From the NCBI GenBank assembly GCA_012972825.1, contig JABDHL010000010.1, forward strand, positions 26,531 through 90,530: 64,000 nt of DNA. The letters run 5' to 3'. The notes under the pieces are model-generated. The model was not told the origin of the DNA and searched no databases. It worked only from the letters and a program-made list of their open reading frames with translations. A program made the translations under genes and the position numbers. Each line of letters opens with the position of its first letter. The stretch's first letter is position 1. Of the stretch, positions 51,384 to 62,493 are shown one piece after another. The stretch comes from Chlorobiaceae bacterium (GTDB taxonomy: Bacteria; Bacteroidota; Chlorobiia; Chlorobiales; Chlorobiaceae).

Positions 51384-52745
51384 TCAACCGCCTAACCTGC
51401 TGAGGAGCTTTTCAGCAACAAGCTTTCCACTCAGCGCAGCACCCTCCATAGATGCGAGATATCGCTGGTATGTATAATCTCCGGCAAGAAAGAAGTTTTT
51501 GACAGGGCTGATCTGGTCAGGGCGGAACTGATCGACATCAGGAACTGCCTTATACACCGACTGGGGAATTTTGACAATAGTTGATTTCAGCAGTGTTGCC
51601 TGGCGGGATTTAGGGAATCGTTCATGGATCTCTTTCATGACCAGCTCGGTAATGACCTCTTGAGGCATATTCATGAGTTGGTGTGCAGGAGCAAGAACAA
51701 GGCTCATCACGCTGCCGCCGTTAGCCGTTCCCATGGTGTTCTGGAAATCTTCAGGACAGGTGATTGAGACATCCGCAAAGGTCGCGAAAATCGTGCCCTG
51801 CGAAAACATGAGATTATCGGTGTCGGTTATTTTCCTGTCGAACCAGAGCTGACAGTTTGCAACCGGACTACCGACAAATTCGTGCAGGTTGCGGAAATAT
51901 TTATGGGTAAGCCACTGAACAGGCACTATTTTCTTAAGGTTATGCACTGGCAGGGCGGAAATATAGGCGTCAGCCTCAATGGTATGGCCGTCATGCAGTA
52001 CAGCGTGTTTTATGCTCTCATCACTGTTCAGTTCAAACCTGTTCAACTTGGCATCGACAAAAATTCGCCCACCCTTACTCTGTATATACTGCCGCATTGG
52101 CTCAATCATCGAATCGCCGGGATTTTTTCGGAAAAAGGCAAACTTTGTTGCAGCATAATTAGTCCCGAAATATTTGAAAATAGTGATCATCGGGCGGGCG
52201 CTGATGACGTTAGGCTCAATGAAATTCATGGCAAGAGCAATGGCGCGCCACAGTTTCTGCAATGAATGTTCCGAAGCCCCTCTAAGCCGGTGCCATTCTG
52301 AATAGGTCATATGGTCCTGGCTGCGGAAGTACTCCTCATTGCCTGCAAGCGCAGGGAAAAGGCCCCTGATCAGCGATATTTTATCCCACATGGTAAGAAA
52401 ATCGGTCTGAAGGCCGCCAACAATCTCTGCCCAGGGACTGGGAAGCTTTGCTTTTTTAAAAAATGACTGTTTGCCGTCAGGTTCGGCATAGATAAGTGCA
52501 TGCTCTTTCCACTGGTAATTATCTTCAGCGCCGACTCGCTTGAGGTATTGCTGAAGCTGTTCGTAACCCCCGAAAACAATATGCAGTCCCGACTCTATGG
52601 AATCGCCGTCACTGTCTTTCCACACCGAAACCTTACCGCCAAGTATTTTGCGTTTCTCATAAATCTCTATTGTGTGTCCTCGGTCCACAAGTTCTATCGC
52701 AGCGCTGAGTCCTGCAACTCCTGCACCGAAAATTGCTATTTTCAC
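51384..52745 (-). CDS. crtQ: Carotene desaturase, CrtP/CrtQ type
   Basis: A 453-residue FAD enzyme. The dinucleotide motif is IAIFGAGVAGLSAAIELVDR, followed by the GGK-V-S-W block, and the C-terminus reads NFFLAGDYTYQRYLASMEGA. The middle (PVANCQLWFDRKITDTDNLM) resembles plant-type phytoene desaturase. Green sulfur bacteria use two related desaturases, CrtP for phytoene and CrtQ for zeta-carotene. I lean to CrtQ because I recall crtQ lying a few genes from bchF/bchC in Chlorobium, but CrtP is possible. Confidence 0.7.
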   Translation of the reverse strand: MKIAIFGAGVAGLSAAIELVDRGHTIEIYEKRKILGGKVSVWKDSDGDSIESGLHIVFGGYEQLQQYLKRVGAEDNYQWKEHALIYAEPDGKQSFFKKAKLPSPWAEIVGGLQTDFLTMWDKISLIRGLFPALAGNEEYFRSQDHMTYSEWHRLRGASEHSLQKLWRAIALAMNFIEPNVISARPMITIFKYFGTNYAATKFAFFRKNPGDSMIEPMRQYIQSKGGRIFVDAKLNRFELNSDESIKHAVLHDGHTIEADAYISALPVHNLKKIVPVQWLTHKYFRNLHEFVGSPVANCQLWFDRKITDTDNLMFSQGTIFATFADVSITCPEDFQNTMGTANGGSVMSLVLAPAHQLMNMPQEVITELVMKEIHERFPKSRQATLLKSTIVKIPQSVYKAVPDVDQFRPDQISPVKNFFLAGDYTYQRYLASMEGAALSGKLVAEKLLSRLGG

Positions 52746-53042
52746 CGTTACCTATGATTTTTGATTACTAGAGATGTGGATTGCCGGAATCAAGGCGTTA
52801 ATATAAGTAATTCCTGTAAAAAATTTCATTGCCTTGACCGGGCATTCCATGTAAATGGCTGAGGTTGAACGGGAGTTTAAGGTATACCCTGTTTCAGAAA
52901 CGTCGGTAATACTGCAAAACGGAACGTGTTCCTAAATTATTAAAGATAATTACTGAAATAGTTGTTAATTCTAAAGAAACCGATTGTTTTTTTCTTATTA
53001 TTAGTTAATTTCCTACAAAATTGAATTAAACAAAATCATTCT
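52746..53042. promoter_or_regulatory. Divergent intergenic region, crtQ-type gene / lrp
   Basis: An AT-rich region of about 300 bases that must hold promoters for both genes. A GTTAATT sequence recurs near 52963 and 53006; Lrp-type regulators bind AT-rich sites near their own gene. No stronger signal is visible. Confidence 0.35.
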
Positions 53043-53567
53043 ATGTCGGGCCATCTTGATCTGATCGACCTTAAAATTATTGAGTCTCTTGGAGAAAACG
53101 GCAGAGTTCGATTGAGCGAACTTGCTGAAGTTGTCGGCCTTTCAATACCCTCTGTCAGTGAACGGCTCGATAAACTGCAGAAAAACGGCATTATTAAAGG
53201 CTTTTCCATGGAGGTTGATGAAAGGCAGCTTGGTTTTGATATTCATGCATTTGTAAGGGTAAGAATCGATTCCTCAAGGCATTACAAGTCATTCATGGAA
53301 CATGTCATGAAAGAGGATGAGATTATGGAGTGTTTTTCCGTGACCGGTGAAGGCTCGCATATTTTAAAAGTTATGACCCATAACACAGCATCTCTTGAAA
53401 TGTTTCTTTCAAGAATACAGAGTTGGCCCGGTGTTCTTTCAACAAATACCAGCTTTGTGCTCTCCCAGCTGAAAAAAAATAAAAAGATCAGTGCAGAAAT
53501 TGTACGCACCAACCTTCAGGACCGCCAGGTGCTGATAACGTTTGATGAAAAAAAATCAAGGAAATAA
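53043..53567 (+). CDS. Lrp/AsnC-family regulator
   Basis: A 174-residue protein with an N-terminal winged helix (DLKIIESLGENGRVRLSELA, VGLSIPSVSERLDKLQKNGI) and a C-terminal RAM ligand-binding domain (FDIHAFVRVRIDSSRHYKSF, VTGEGSHILKVM). It lies 48 bases upstream of glutamine synthetase on the same strand, so regulation of nitrogen assimilation is likely. Confidence 0.9.
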   Translation: MSGHLDLIDLKIIESLGENGRVRLSELAEVVGLSIPSVSERLDKLQKNGIIKGFSMEVDERQLGFDIHAFVRVRIDSSRHYKSFMEHVMKEDEIMECFSVTGEGSHILKVMTHNTASLEMFLSRIQSWPGVLSTNTSFVLSQLKKNKKISAEIVRTNLQDRQVLITFDEKKSRK

Positions 53568-53638
53568 AAAAACAGGAGAGGTTCATTTTTTCGAAGGTAA
53601 CACACACCAATATCATGCAAATCAACAAGGAGGTTCTT

Positions 53639-55783
53639 TTGAAGAGCGATAGTAAAATTCCGGTTTCCACCTACTTTGGATCGTTGACCTTTGATCACAA
53701 GGCCATGCGTGCAAAACTTCCTAAAGAGGAATTCGCAGCATTGCAGGATACCATCAAAGCAGGTAAAAAAATATCTTCAGAAATTGCCGGCGTTGTAGCG
53801 CATGGCATGAAAGAGTGGGCAATGGAGCATGGTGCAACTCACTACACCCACTGGTTCCAGCCCATGACCGGATCCACGGCAGAAAAACACGATGCATTTT
53901 TATCTATTGACCGCGATGGTACACCCATCGAGCGTTTTTCTGGTGAACAGCTGATTCAGGGTGAGCCTGATGCATCCAGCTTCCCTTCAGGCGGTATGCG
54001 GACTACCTTTGAAGCTCGTGGTTATACCGCCTGGGATCCTTCCAGCCCTGCTTTCCTCATGAAGGGCGGTAAAGACCTGACCCTTTGTATTCCGACCGTT
54101 TTTATTTCCTATCACGGAGAAGCACTCGATGCCAAAACTCCGCTGTTGCGTTCTATGGAAGCAGTCAGCAAATCGGCGATCCGTCTTCTTGAGGTGCTTG
54201 GTGTTACCGGTGTCTCACGGGTAAAGACATTTGCCGGCTGTGAACAGGAATATTTTCTTATCGACAAAAAATTCTATACCGAGCGTCCTGACCTTGTCAT
54301 GTGCGGCCGCACTCTGCTTGGTGCTTTGTCACCGAAAGGTCAGCAGCTTGAAGATCACTATTTCGGATCTATTCCTGACCGTGTTCTTGAATACATGCAG
54401 GAGGTCGAACATGAGCTTTATCTGCTCGGTATTCCAGCCAAGACCCGCCATAACGAAGTTGCACCTCATCAATTTGAAATTGCTCCGATTTTTGAAGAGG
54501 CCAACATCGCCGTTGATCACAATCTGCTTGTCATGGAAGTGATGAGAAAGATAGCTGACAAAAAAGGTTTAACTCTCCTCCTGGCCGAAAAGCCGTTTGC
54601 AGGCATCAACGGTTCAGGCAAGCACAATAACTGGTCGATCGGCACCAATACCGGTATAAATCTGCTTGATCCCGGCGATACTCCAGAAAAGAACGTTCAG
54701 TTTCTTGTTTTCCTTGTCGCCGTCCTCAAAGGTGTCTACAAGAGAGCTGATGTGTTGAGAATGTCTATAGCCAGCATGGGGAACGATCACCGTCTTGGTG
54801 CCAATGAAGCTCCTCCAGCTGTTGTAACCGTTTTCCTTGGTGAACTGCTTGAAAGAGTGCTTGATGCAATTGAAAGCGGCAAGGTTGATCTTAAAACAGA
54901 AAAACAGGTACTCAATCTCGGTCTTTCGCAGGTGCCTGTAGTCAACAAGGACTATACCGACCGTAACCGTACATCACCGTTTGCGTTCACTGGCAACAAG
55001 TTCGAATTCAGGGCTGTAGGTTCATCTCAGGCCGCATCTGTTCCGAACATGGTGCTCAACACCCTTATGGCCGAAGCACTTGACGACATCTCTGACGCTA
55101 TTGTAAAAAAACTCAAAGCTGGAAAAGAAAAGGAATCTGCAATTCTTGAAACACTTCGCGAGCAGATTACCACCACCAAACCTATCCGTTACCAGGGCGA
55201 CAACTATGCCGAAGCCCTTCAGACGGCAGCTAAGGAGAGAGGTCTTCCGAATCTCAAGAATACACCACAGGCACTCAGAACCCTGCTTAAGAAAGATGTA
55301 CAGGAAGTTTTTGTCAAATATGGCGTGTTGAGTGTTCAGGAAATTGATGCTCGTCTGCATATTCGTCTCGAACGCTATGTCAAGGGTATTGATATCGAAG
55401 CACGCACCCTGCTGCTCATGCTGAAGACATTTGTTATTCCTGATGTGTCAGAATACCAGGGCGATCTGGGTAGCTCCTTCAATAACCTGCTTTCCGCTGC
55501 CGATGCTATCGGGCTTTCCGACAAGGCCCTCAAGAGCCAGGCAGATAACCTTAAAGTGGTAGCCGAAAACCTTTCGACTCTTATCGATCTCACTGCCGAG
55601 CTTGGTGAAGCTGTTGAAAAAATCGAAACACTGAAAACGGAATTTGAGAAGGCAGACTACTGCGCTGATAAACTTCTCCCGTTTATGAGCACAGTGCGTG
55701 AGGTAGCCGACGGACTCGAACAGGTTGTCGATCGCAGCCGCTGGCAGCTCCCAACCTACTCAGAAATGCTTTTTGAGCATTAA
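53639..55783 (+). CDS. glnN: Glutamine synthetase type III
   Basis: Two starts are possible: an ATG at 53615 and a TTG at 53639. I choose TTG because an AAGGAGG ribosome site (53627-53633) lies five bases before it and inside the longer version. The product (about 714 residues) has the type III layout: VAHGMKEWAMEHGATHYTHW with QPMTGSTAEKHD, FPSGGMRTTFEARGYTAWD, NEVAPHQFEIAPIFEEANIA, GSGKHNNWSIGTNTGIN and RNRTSPFAFTGNKFEFRA. It makes glutamine from glutamate and ammonia as a dodecamer. Confidence 0.92.
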   Translation: MKSDSKIPVSTYFGSLTFDHKAMRAKLPKEEFAALQDTIKAGKKISSEIAGVVAHGMKEWAMEHGATHYTHWFQPMTGSTAEKHDAFLSIDRDGTPIERFSGEQLIQGEPDASSFPSGGMRTTFEARGYTAWDPSSPAFLMKGGKDLTLCIPTVFISYHGEALDAKTPLLRSMEAVSKSAIRLLEVLGVTGVSRVKTFAGCEQEYFLIDKKFYTERPDLVMCGRTLLGALSPKGQQLEDHYFGSIPDRVLEYMQEVEHELYLLGIPAKTRHNEVAPHQFEIAPIFEEANIAVDHNLLVMEVMRKIADKKGLTLLLAEKPFAGINGSGKHNNWSIGTNTGINLLDPGDTPEKNVQFLVFLVAVLKGVYKRADVLRMSIASMGNDHRLGANEAPPAVVTVFLGELLERVLDAIESGKVDLKTEKQVLNLGLSQVPVVNKDYTDRNRTSPFAFTGNKFEFRAVGSSQAASVPNMVLNTLMAEALDDISDAIVKKLKAGKEKESAILETLREQITTTKPIRYQGDNYAEALQTAAKERGLPNLKNTPQALRTLLKKDVQEVFVKYGVLSVQEIDARLHIRLERYVKGIDIEARTLLLMLKTFVIPDVSEYQGDLGSSFNNLLSAADAIGLSDKALKSQADNLKVVAENLSTLIDLTAELGEAVEKIETLKTEFEKADYCADKLLPFMSTVREVADGLEQVVDRSRWQLPTYSEMLFEH

Positions 55784-55805
55784 TCCGGCAATCACATCCG
55801 GCAAA

Positions 55806-55835
55806 AAAGGTCCGCCACAAGCGGACCTTTTTTTT
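55806..55835 (+). terminator. Rho-independent terminator after glnN
   Basis: A 10-bp stem (AAAGGTCCGC/GCGGACCTTT) with a five-base loop is followed by a T-run (eight T in total at 55828-55835). It lies 23 bases past the stop. Confidence 0.92.
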
Positions 55836-55913
55836 GCTCCTCTCTTTTGTCATGTCGAACTGAAAGTGAGAAATCTTTCTTTCCTCTCTCAAACCTCAGA
55901 AATCAGCACGTTA

Positions 55914-58900
55914 TTACTCAATAGCCAGTTCTTTTGATGCCCGGTTGAGTTTTTTCAGCAATTCCGAATACTCATCTATCAAAGCGGCAGGGGTTGTATC
56001 GGTACCGGCTGGATGATGCAGGACGAGTTTCATTTTTTTATCCATATTGAAACCAGGTTTGTACTTCTGCATCCATGGCTCCTGCACCGAAACAAACAGG
56101 TCCTGGTAAAAATCCCTGTTGCCAAGAGCTTCATCATGCTGATCAGGAAGAAAAAGGGTCACCTGATGCTTTTGAAGATCAATTTTTTCAAGACCGAGAG
56201 ACGAACCGGTGATTTTCAGTTTTGTCAGAAGAAGCAGGTTGGAAACCTCTTCGGGCAGGGAGCCGAACCGGTCCTTGAGTTCGACGGCAAGGGCATCAAT
56301 GCTCTCCCCTGAAGGTGCTTTTGAGATTTTGTCATAAAAAGCAAAGCGCTCATGGATTGCATTGACATAATAATCCGGAATCAGCGCATCAAAGAAAAAG
56401 AGAAGATCACATGCTTTAGATTGTTTTTCCGGCGGTTTACCCTCTCCTGAAAACATGTGGCTGAATTCAGTTGATTTCAGTTCAGCCACAGTCTCTGCAA
56501 GCATTTTCTGATAGAGATCAAAACCGAGTTCATGGATATATCCGGATTGCTCCGCACCAAGCAGATTGCCGGCACCGCGGATATCAAGATCGCGAAGCGC
56601 GATGTTAAAGCCTGAGCCGAGTTCAGTAAAGCTTTCAATAACCGCAAGACGCTGAACGGCCTCTCTTTTCAGGGTATGCAGCGGTGGTGTAATCAGGTGG
56701 CAGTAAGCTTTTCGATCGCTTCGTCCCACTCTTCCGCGCAACTGATAGAGATCGGAAAGTCCGAACATATCAGCCCTGTTGATGATGATGGTATTGGCAT
56801 TGGAGATGTCGAGACCCGAGCCGATAATCGTGGTGGAGATAAGGACGTCAACCTCTTTCTGCATGAAATCCATCATGATTTTTTCAAGCTCTTTCGATGG
56901 CAGCTGGCCATGCGCGAAGACAATCCGTGCGGAAGGAACAAGTTCCCTCAGTGTCTTCAGGATTTCCTCAAGAGACGAAATTCGGTTATGCAGAAAAAAT
57001 ACCTGCCCATCCCGTCTGATCTCACTCCGGATAGCCGATTGAATAAGTGCCGGATCATAATCCGTAATGAGAGTTTCCACCGGCTGGCGATTTTTTGGAG
57101 GTGTCGAGACAATCGAAAGATCTCTTGCCCCAAGCATTGAAAACTGAAGGGTTCTGGGAATAGGTGTTGCAGACATGGTAAGTGTATCGACACCTGGGAA
57201 CTGTTCCCTCAGTTTCTCTTTAACCTCAACCCCGAAGTGCTGTTCTTCATCAATAACGAGCAGACCGAGATCTTTAAAAAGAACATCCTTCGATACCAGT
57301 CGATGTGTGCCGATGACAATATCAACCAGCCCCAGCTCTATTTTTTTAAGTATTTCAAGTTGCTCCTTGCGTGGCACAAAACGACTGAGTACCGCAATGG
57401 AAATAGGAAAATTCTCAAATCTTCTGGTAAACGATTCAGCATGCTGATGGGCAAGAATAGTCGTCGGAGTCAGCACGGCGACCTGCTTTTTTGATTCAAC
57501 TGCCTTGAATGCCGCCCTCATGGCAATCTCAGTTTTTCCGAAACCGGCATCACCGCAGATCAGCCTGTCCATGGGATGAGGCTCCTGCATATCTTTTTTA
57601 ACCGCTTCAATCGCCTTAAGCTGATCCGGAGTTTCATCAAAAATAAAAGAGGACTCAAATTCGCGCATGAAGATCGAGTCCGCGTTAAAAGCAAAGCCCG
57701 GCTGCATTTTCCGCTGAGCATAAACCTTGATAAGATTTATGGCAATATCACGAAGCTTCCTGCGGACCTTATCCTTTCTGGCCGCCCATTTAGAACTCCC
57801 CAGTTTTGAAAGTGAGGGAAAAGAACTCTCCGAAGCTGTGTATTTCGAGAGCAGGTTGATGTTCTGTACATTAACAAAAAGCTGATCTCCTCCGGAATAT
57901 TCTATCAGCACAGACTCCTGCTCTGAATTTCCCACCGTTATGGTTTCAAGTGATTTGAAGATTCCGATACCGTAATCCTCATGGACGACATAATCGCCGA
58001 CTTTCAGCTTCTGGAGATCCTTAAGCGAGATTCCCCTTATTTTTCGTTTACGGTGAGCCTTATGTGAGTGCAGTTTACCGAAAATGTCCGATTCAGTATA
58101 GAGGTCAAGATCAGCGAAGGTAAAACCGGTATGCAGGTTGATCGGAACCCAGTATGCCTCAAGAGCATCCTTACGTCCAGAATCCATCATTTCCTCTGCC
58201 AGAAAATCGGTCAACTCCTCGATTTCCCGACGTGAACTTGTTGCAAAAAGCGGTTTTTTATTGGCAGCTGTCTCCTTTTGCAGCAGGGTGGCAAGAATGC
58301 GGAAATTTGCATGAAGCTTTTTTTGAGCGTTTGACTTGAAGTCAATTGCAGAAGACGAAGAGTGTGTGATTCTAACGCAGCGAAACCGCGAAAGTGCATT
58401 AGCCAGGGTATCATGATTTTCCAGCGAAGCAAACTCCGTTGCGTCATCAATGATAATGACCGTAGAAGGATCGAGATAGTCAAGAATGGTTGTTTCGGCA
58501 TTGGAGGTGTTTGTTGTCGGATCTGTAAAGCTCGCTGTAATATCAGCAGCACTCAGCGTTTTCCCTGAAAGCTGACTGTTGATGTCGAAAATGCGCAGCG
58601 ATATGACGGTATCTCCGAAAAATTCAACTCGAAATGGCTCCCTCGCTCCAAAAGGAAATGCATCAATAATTGAACCTCGAACGGAGTATTCTCCCTCGTC
58701 CTCAACAAACTCTCTCAGCTCAAAGCCGTTTGCTGAAAGAAATTGTTTCAGGGTTTCATATCCCGCCGTCTGGTCAATCTTCAGTCGAAAAATGCGGCTT
58801 CCGGCATCGTTCGGTTTACAAAGGGTGACATCGAGATCATCAAAAAAAGAGAGAATGACCGATTTTTTCCCGCTCGATAATGCTCCGATTGACAGGGAAA

Positions 58901-59228
58901 GTTCATCCGAAGTATTGCAGATAATCTCTTTAGGAAGGAGCGCATCAAAATCATTGTCATACAACTCGAAGCTGTTCTGACCGCAAACCACCATCAGAGA
59001 GGAGTGCAGTTCGGAAAAAAGTGCAGCTGCAAGGATCGAAGCGAGTGAGCCTTGCAGCCCTGAGACATCGATAGGGGAAAAAGCATCATTGTTGTCATGC
59101 AGACTGTCGGCCAACGACTTTATAAGCAGGCCGTATGGAATTGATTGCTTAACGGACTCAAGGAGAAAACCCGATTTTTTTTTTGTGACGGCAGCGCTTT
59201 GCAGGTCTGAATCTGATAACGTTTTCAT
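55914..59228 (-). CDS. mfd: Transcription-repair coupling factor Mfd
   Basis: A 1104-residue protein. The N-terminal third resembles UvrB and holds [20 protein letters not shown]. The RNA-polymerase-interaction domain starts near residue 400 ([20 protein letters not shown]). The helicase follows, with Walker [19 protein letters not shown] (near 560), [16 protein letters not shown] (near 660), [12 protein letters not shown] and [11 protein letters not shown]. Mfd removes stalled RNA polymerase and recruits UvrA. Full-length and intact. Confidence 0.96.
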   Translation of the reverse strand: MKTLSDSDLQSAAVTKKKSGFLLESVKQSIPYGLLIKSLADSLHDNNDAFSPIDVSGLQGSLASILAAALFSELHSSLMVVCGQNSFELYDNDFDALLPKEIICNTSDELSLSIGALSSGKKSVILSFFDDLDVTLCKPNDAGSRIFRLKIDQTAGYETLKQFLSANGFELREFVEDEGEYSVRGSIIDAFPFGAREPFRVEFFGDTVISLRIFDINSQLSGKTLSAADITASFTDPTTNTSNAETTILDYLDPSTVIIIDDATEFASLENHDTLANALSRFRCVRITHSSSSAIDFKSNAQKKLHANFRILATLLQKETAANKKPLFATSSRREIEELTDFLAEEMMDSGRKDALEAYWVPINLHTGFTFADLDLYTESDIFGKLHSHKAHRKRKIRGISLKDLQKLKVGDYVVHEDYGIGIFKSLETITVGNSEQESVLIEYSGGDQLFVNVQNINLLSKYTASESSFPSLSKLGSSKWAARKDKVRRKLRDIAINLIKVYAQRKMQPGFAFNADSIFMREFESSFIFDETPDQLKAIEAVKKDMQEPHPMDRLICGDAGFGKTEIAMRAAFKAVESKKQVAVLTPTTILAHQHAESFTRRFENFPISIAVLSRFVPRKEQLEILKKIELGLVDIVIGTHRLVSKDVLFKDLGLLVIDEEQHFGVEVKEKLREQFPGVDTLTMSATPIPRTLQFSMLGARDLSIVSTPPKNRQPVETLITDYDPALIQSAIRSEIRRDGQVFFLHNRISSLEEILKTLRELVPSARIVFAHGQLPSKELEKIMMDFMQKEVDVLISTTIIGSGLDISNANTIIINRADMFGLSDLYQLRGRVGRSDRKAYCHLITPPLHTLKREAVQRLAVIESFTELGSGFNIALRDLDIRGAGNLLGAEQSGYIHELGFDLYQKMLAETVAELKSTEFSHMFSGEGKPPEKQSKACDLLFFFDALIPDYYVNAIHERFAFYDKISKAPSGESIDALAVELKDRFGSLPEEVSNLLLLTKLKITGSSLGLEKIDLQKHQVTLFLPDQHDEALGNRDFYQDLFVSVQEPWMQKYKPGFNMDKKMKLVLHHPAGTDTTPAALIDEYSELLKKLNRASKELAIE

Positions 59229-59320
59229 TTGAAGCTTACAAACTATATTTTCATGCTTGATTCCACAAATGTGGAGTAACCCTCTGAACCCTTTTCAGTC
59301 CGGAACGACTGCCGGAACGA

Positions 59321-60298
59321 ATGTTATATATGGAAAAAATTCTTGAACTGAAAAATCTCAGAACCTACTACTCCACCGACAGTGGTATTGCAAAAGCTGT
59401 AGATGGCGTAAGCTTTTCTCTCGGCAGCAACCGTACACTTGGAGTTGTAGGGGAATCCGGGTGCGGAAAGTCAGTGACAGCACTCTCCATTATGCGCCTG
59501 GTACCCATGCCACCCGGTTATTTTGCGGGAGGGGAGATTTTCTGGAAAGGGAGTGACCTCCTGAAAATCTCTGAAGAAAAAATGCGCAGGTTGAGAGGAA
59601 ACGAGATTGCCATGATTTTTCAGGAACCGATGAGTTCGCTCAATCCGGTTTTTACCTGCGGGAGCCAGATCTTGGAACAGATTCGTATTCATCGGGAGGT
59701 TAATCATGCAGAAGCAAAAAGCCGCTCAATCGAACTCCTGCATCTTGTCGGAATCCCCAACCCTGCTGAACGATTTTTCTCATATCCTCATGAGCTTTCA
59801 GGAGGCATGAGGCAGCGTGTCATGATTGCCATGGCGCTCTCCTGCAATCCCGCCTTGCTCATTGCCGATGAACCGACCACAGCGCTTGATGTTACCGTTC
59901 AGGCGCAGATCCTGGATCTTATCAGCAAACTCAAGTCCGACAACGGCATGAGCGTCATGCTTATTACTCATGATTTTGGCATTGTAGCCGAGCTTTGTGA
60001 AGAGGTTATTGTGATGTATGCTTCGAGGGTTGTCGAGAAAGGTCTGGTGCAACAGCTTTTCAGCGATCCGCTCCATCCCTATACCAGGGGGCTGCTGAAC
60101 TCCATTCCTCGTTTAGGTTCACCAAAAGAGAGGCTTCATGTTATTGAGGGCAATGTGCCGAGCGCAGTAAATCTGCCGGAGGGGTGCAGGTTTGCTGGCA
60201 GATGCCCGCTTGCCGACGCGCGCTGTCGGCAGGTTCAGCCCGAGCTTGTTACTTATCACCCCGGTCATGAGGCTGCCTGCTGGAAAGCGGGGCTCTGA
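59321..60298 (+). CDS. Oligopeptide/dipeptide ABC transporter ATPase (OppD/DppD-like)
   Basis: A 325-residue ATPase with Walker A GESGCGKS, signature LSGGMRQR, Walker [15 protein letters not shown], and the C-terminal oligopeptide extension ([30 protein letters not shown]) that binds an iron-sulfur cluster in some members. ATGs at 59321 and 59330 are both possible. No permease is beside it. It may serve with the substrate-binding protein at 928-2631. Confidence 0.9.
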   Translation: MLYMEKILELKNLRTYYSTDSGIAKAVDGVSFSLGSNRTLGVVGESGCGKSVTALSIMRLVPMPPGYFAGGEIFWKGSDLLKISEEKMRRLRGNEIAMIFQEPMSSLNPVFTCGSQILEQIRIHREVNHAEAKSRSIELLHLVGIPNPAERFFSYPHELSGGMRQRVMIAMALSCNPALLIADEPTTALDVTVQAQILDLISKLKSDNGMSVMLITHDFGIVAELCEEVIVMYASRVVEKGLVQQLFSDPLHPYTRGLLNSIPRLGSPKERLHVIEGNVPSAVNLPEGCRFAGRCPLADARCRQVQPELVTYHPGHEAACWKAGL

Positions 60299-60789
60299 GT
60301 TTTGTTCGCATCAGCAATTATCTGGGTATGCAGTGGAATTCGTATCTCTGGCATAAGGTGTCGGGGATAAAAGCCGGCATCGAACAACTCATGGTTGATT
60401 GTTATGGCGTCATGAACAACGACGACCCTGTAGGCCACGACAAGCAGTGAACCATAAAGTTCAACATCACGATGATAAACGCCTATAAGCCTGTCAACTT
60501 TTCCTTCGAGCGAAGTTTCCTCCATCAGCTCCCGCAAACATCCTTCGTGAGGCTCTTCGCCTGCTTCAAGAAACCCTCCGGGAAGAGCCCACTCATTGAA
60601 TGCCGGCTCATGAGATCTCCGGATCACAAGGAGTTCATCTGATGCGTTGACTGTATACGCAACTGCTACAGGAAGAGGATTGATATAATGCACCCATGAA
60701 CACGAAGGGCAGAACATTCTTTCGCGTCCTTCAATCATTGCCCTCTCAAGCCGTTGAGCGCATATCGGACAAAATGAATAAGATTTCAT
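60265..60789 (-). CDS. Nudix hydrolase with zinc ribbon
   Basis: A 174-residue protein: an N-terminal zinc ribbon (FCPICAQRL, MFCPSCSW) and a Nudix box GGFLEAGEEPHEGCLRELME followed by ETSLEG. Such proteins hydrolyse nucleotide diphosphates such as NADH or ADP-ribose. It overlaps the end of the ABC ATPase gene by 34 bases in the opposite direction. Confidence 0.88.
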   Translation of the reverse strand: MKSYSFCPICAQRLERAMIEGRERMFCPSCSWVHYINPLPVAVAYTVNASDELLVIRRSHEPAFNEWALPGGFLEAGEEPHEGCLRELMEETSLEGKVDRLIGVYHRDVELYGSLLVVAYRVVVVHDAITINHELFDAGFYPRHLMPEIRIPLHTQIIADANKTQSPAFQQAAS

Positions 60790-60887
60790 GATTCCGTGAA
60801 GAAACTTTTTACAGGATCGATTGATTTACAAAATATGTAAGAAAAATATGCACGGTTATATAAACAGAATAAGTTTTATTCATATCA

Positions 60888-61361
60888 ATGGCAATACTTA
60901 TAGAAGGCGTTGCTGCGCCGGCCATAACGGCTCAAGACCAGGACGGGAAGGCTGTTTCGCTTGAAGAGTACAGAGGCCGCAAGGTCGTGCTTTATTTTTA
61001 CCCGAAAGATGATACTCCAGGATGTACCAAGGAAGCTTGTGCTTTTCGGGATAATTTCCCTAACTTTAACATACTGGGGGTAGATATCCTTGGAGTCAGT
61101 GTTGATAATGAGAGCAGGCATAAAAAGTTTGCTGAAAAATTCAGTCTGCCGTTCAGGCTTGTTGCCGATCCGGACAGGCACATTGTTGAAGCTTACGGTG
61201 TCTGGGGGCAGAAGAAGTTTATGGGACGTGAGTATATGGGTACAAGCAGGGTGACCTATTTGATAAATGAGCAGGGAGTAATTGAGAAAGTATGGCCAAA
61301 AGTCAATCCGGCACTGCATGCCGAAGAGTTGCTTAACTATCTGAAGCAAAAAACATCATAA
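60888..61361 (+). CDS. bcp: Peroxiredoxin, BCP/PrxQ family
   Basis: A 157-residue thioredoxin-fold protein with YPKDDTPGCTKEACAFRDNF (peroxidatic cysteine and resolving cysteine five residues later, the PrxQ type) and GVWGQKKFMGREYMGTSR. It reduces peroxides with a thiol partner. It lies six bases upstream of yqgE, so they are co-transcribed. Confidence 0.93.
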   Translation: MAILIEGVAAPAITAQDQDGKAVSLEEYRGRKVVLYFYPKDDTPGCTKEACAFRDNFPNFNILGVDILGVSVDNESRHKKFAEKFSLPFRLVADPDRHIVEAYGVWGQKKFMGREYMGTSRVTYLINEQGVIEKVWPKVNPALHAEELLNYLKQKTS

Positions 61362-61367
61362 AAGAGC

Positions 61368-61931
61368 ATGGTAAACGAATTTGACAAACTTAAAGCCGGT
61401 AAACTTCTGCTTGCCTCAGCCAACATGCTGGAATCGAATTTCAAGCGGACAGTTCTGATTATGTGTGAGCATAACAAAAAGGGCTCTTTAGGTTTTATTC
61501 TGAATCGTCCTATGGAATTCAAGGTTTGTGAAGCCATAGCCGGTTTTGAGGATATCGAGGAGCCTCTTCACATGGGTGGTCCCGTTCAGGTTGATACGGT
61601 ACATTTCCTTCATCTAAGGGGCGATCTCATTGAGGACTCACTTGAAATTTTACCCGGACTTTTCTGGGGAGGCGACAAAAACCAGCTGAGTTTTCTGCTC
61701 AATACAGGGGTCATGATGCCCTCTGAAATCCGCTTTTTCCTTGGTTATGCCGGATGGACGGCCGGGCAGCTTGAAGCGGAGTTTGAAGAAGGATCCTGGT
61801 ATACGGCCGAAGCATCAAAGGAGACGATATTCAGTGATGCCTATGAAAGAATGTGGAGCCGTTCTGTGCGGTCAAAGGGAGGGGAATACCAGCTCGTAGC
61901 CAACGCGCCTGAACTGCCGGGACTCAACTGA
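61368..61931 (+). CDS. YqgE/AlgH family protein
   Basis: A 187-residue protein with GKLLLASANMLESNFKRTVL, GSLGFILNRPM, LHMGGPVQVD and FLGYAGWTAGQLEAEFEEGS, the UPF0301 family pattern. Its biochemical function is unknown. It starts six bases after bcp. Confidence 0.9.
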   Translation: MVNEFDKLKAGKLLLASANMLESNFKRTVLIMCEHNKKGSLGFILNRPMEFKVCEAIAGFEDIEEPLHMGGPVQVDTVHFLHLRGDLIEDSLEILPGLFWGGDKNQLSFLLNTGVMMPSEIRFFLGYAGWTAGQLEAEFEEGSWYTAEASKETIFSDAYERMWSRSVRSKGGEYQLVANAPELPGLN

Positions 61932-62031
61932 CTGGCAGTGTCAGGGAATTAACGAGAGAGATTTTTTGTTCTATTGGTTGGAAAAGTATATATAACACTG
62001 CTTTCAAGCATGTTTGTTCTTTGTTATGCAT

Positions 62032-62431
62032 GGGGATGACAGGCTTTCGACAGGGTAGATGTGAAATGGAGTTGCACTCCGAGTTTCAGCATGGATGGAC
62101 TCGTTAAAGAAGTCTATGCAACTATACATGCAGACGATTATTCGTATGCAATGGCTGCCTGATTAGCACAAGTTAATTAATCAGCCATCGTCCGTCGGGG
62201 GAGGCGCTTACTCTGAAGCCAACGGATGGCATAACCCGCGCTTGAGCTTCGGTTCGCGCAAGTAAGCCCCCTCTGTTTTTGCCCTAAAAGGCAGACGGGT
62301 GATACAAACTGGGATAGTGAATCGGTCTTTACAGGTGTAGCAATGGTTCATGAAAAACTAAACACCTGAGATGAGTGTGAGAGCTTTATTGAGCAATGTT
62401 CTGGACGCGGGTTCGACTCCCGCCATCTCCA
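62032..62431 (+). ncRNA. ssrA: tmRNA (SsrA)
   Basis: The 5' and 3' ends pair as an acceptor stem (GGGGATG with CATCTCC), and the 3' part has the tRNA-like T-arm GCGGGTTCGACTCCCGC. The tag frame starts at 62130: GCA GAC GAT TAT TCG TAT GCA ATG GCT GCC TGA, giving ADDYSYAMAA. CCA is not encoded. It rescues stalled ribosomes with SmpB. Confidence 0.96.
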
Positions 62432-62470
62432 CAAAAGAGTAATTTCCCAACATCCCAAAACGTCCGCCAA

Positions 62471-62493
62471 CCCCTGTAAAATCAGGGGTTTTT
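62471..62493 (+). terminator. Terminator after ssrA
   Basis: A CCCCTG/CAGGGG stem with a six-base loop followed by TTTTT, 40 bases past the tmRNA 3' end. Just beyond it CTGTTATTCGC is repeated twice (62500-62510 and 62520-62530). Confidence 0.8.
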
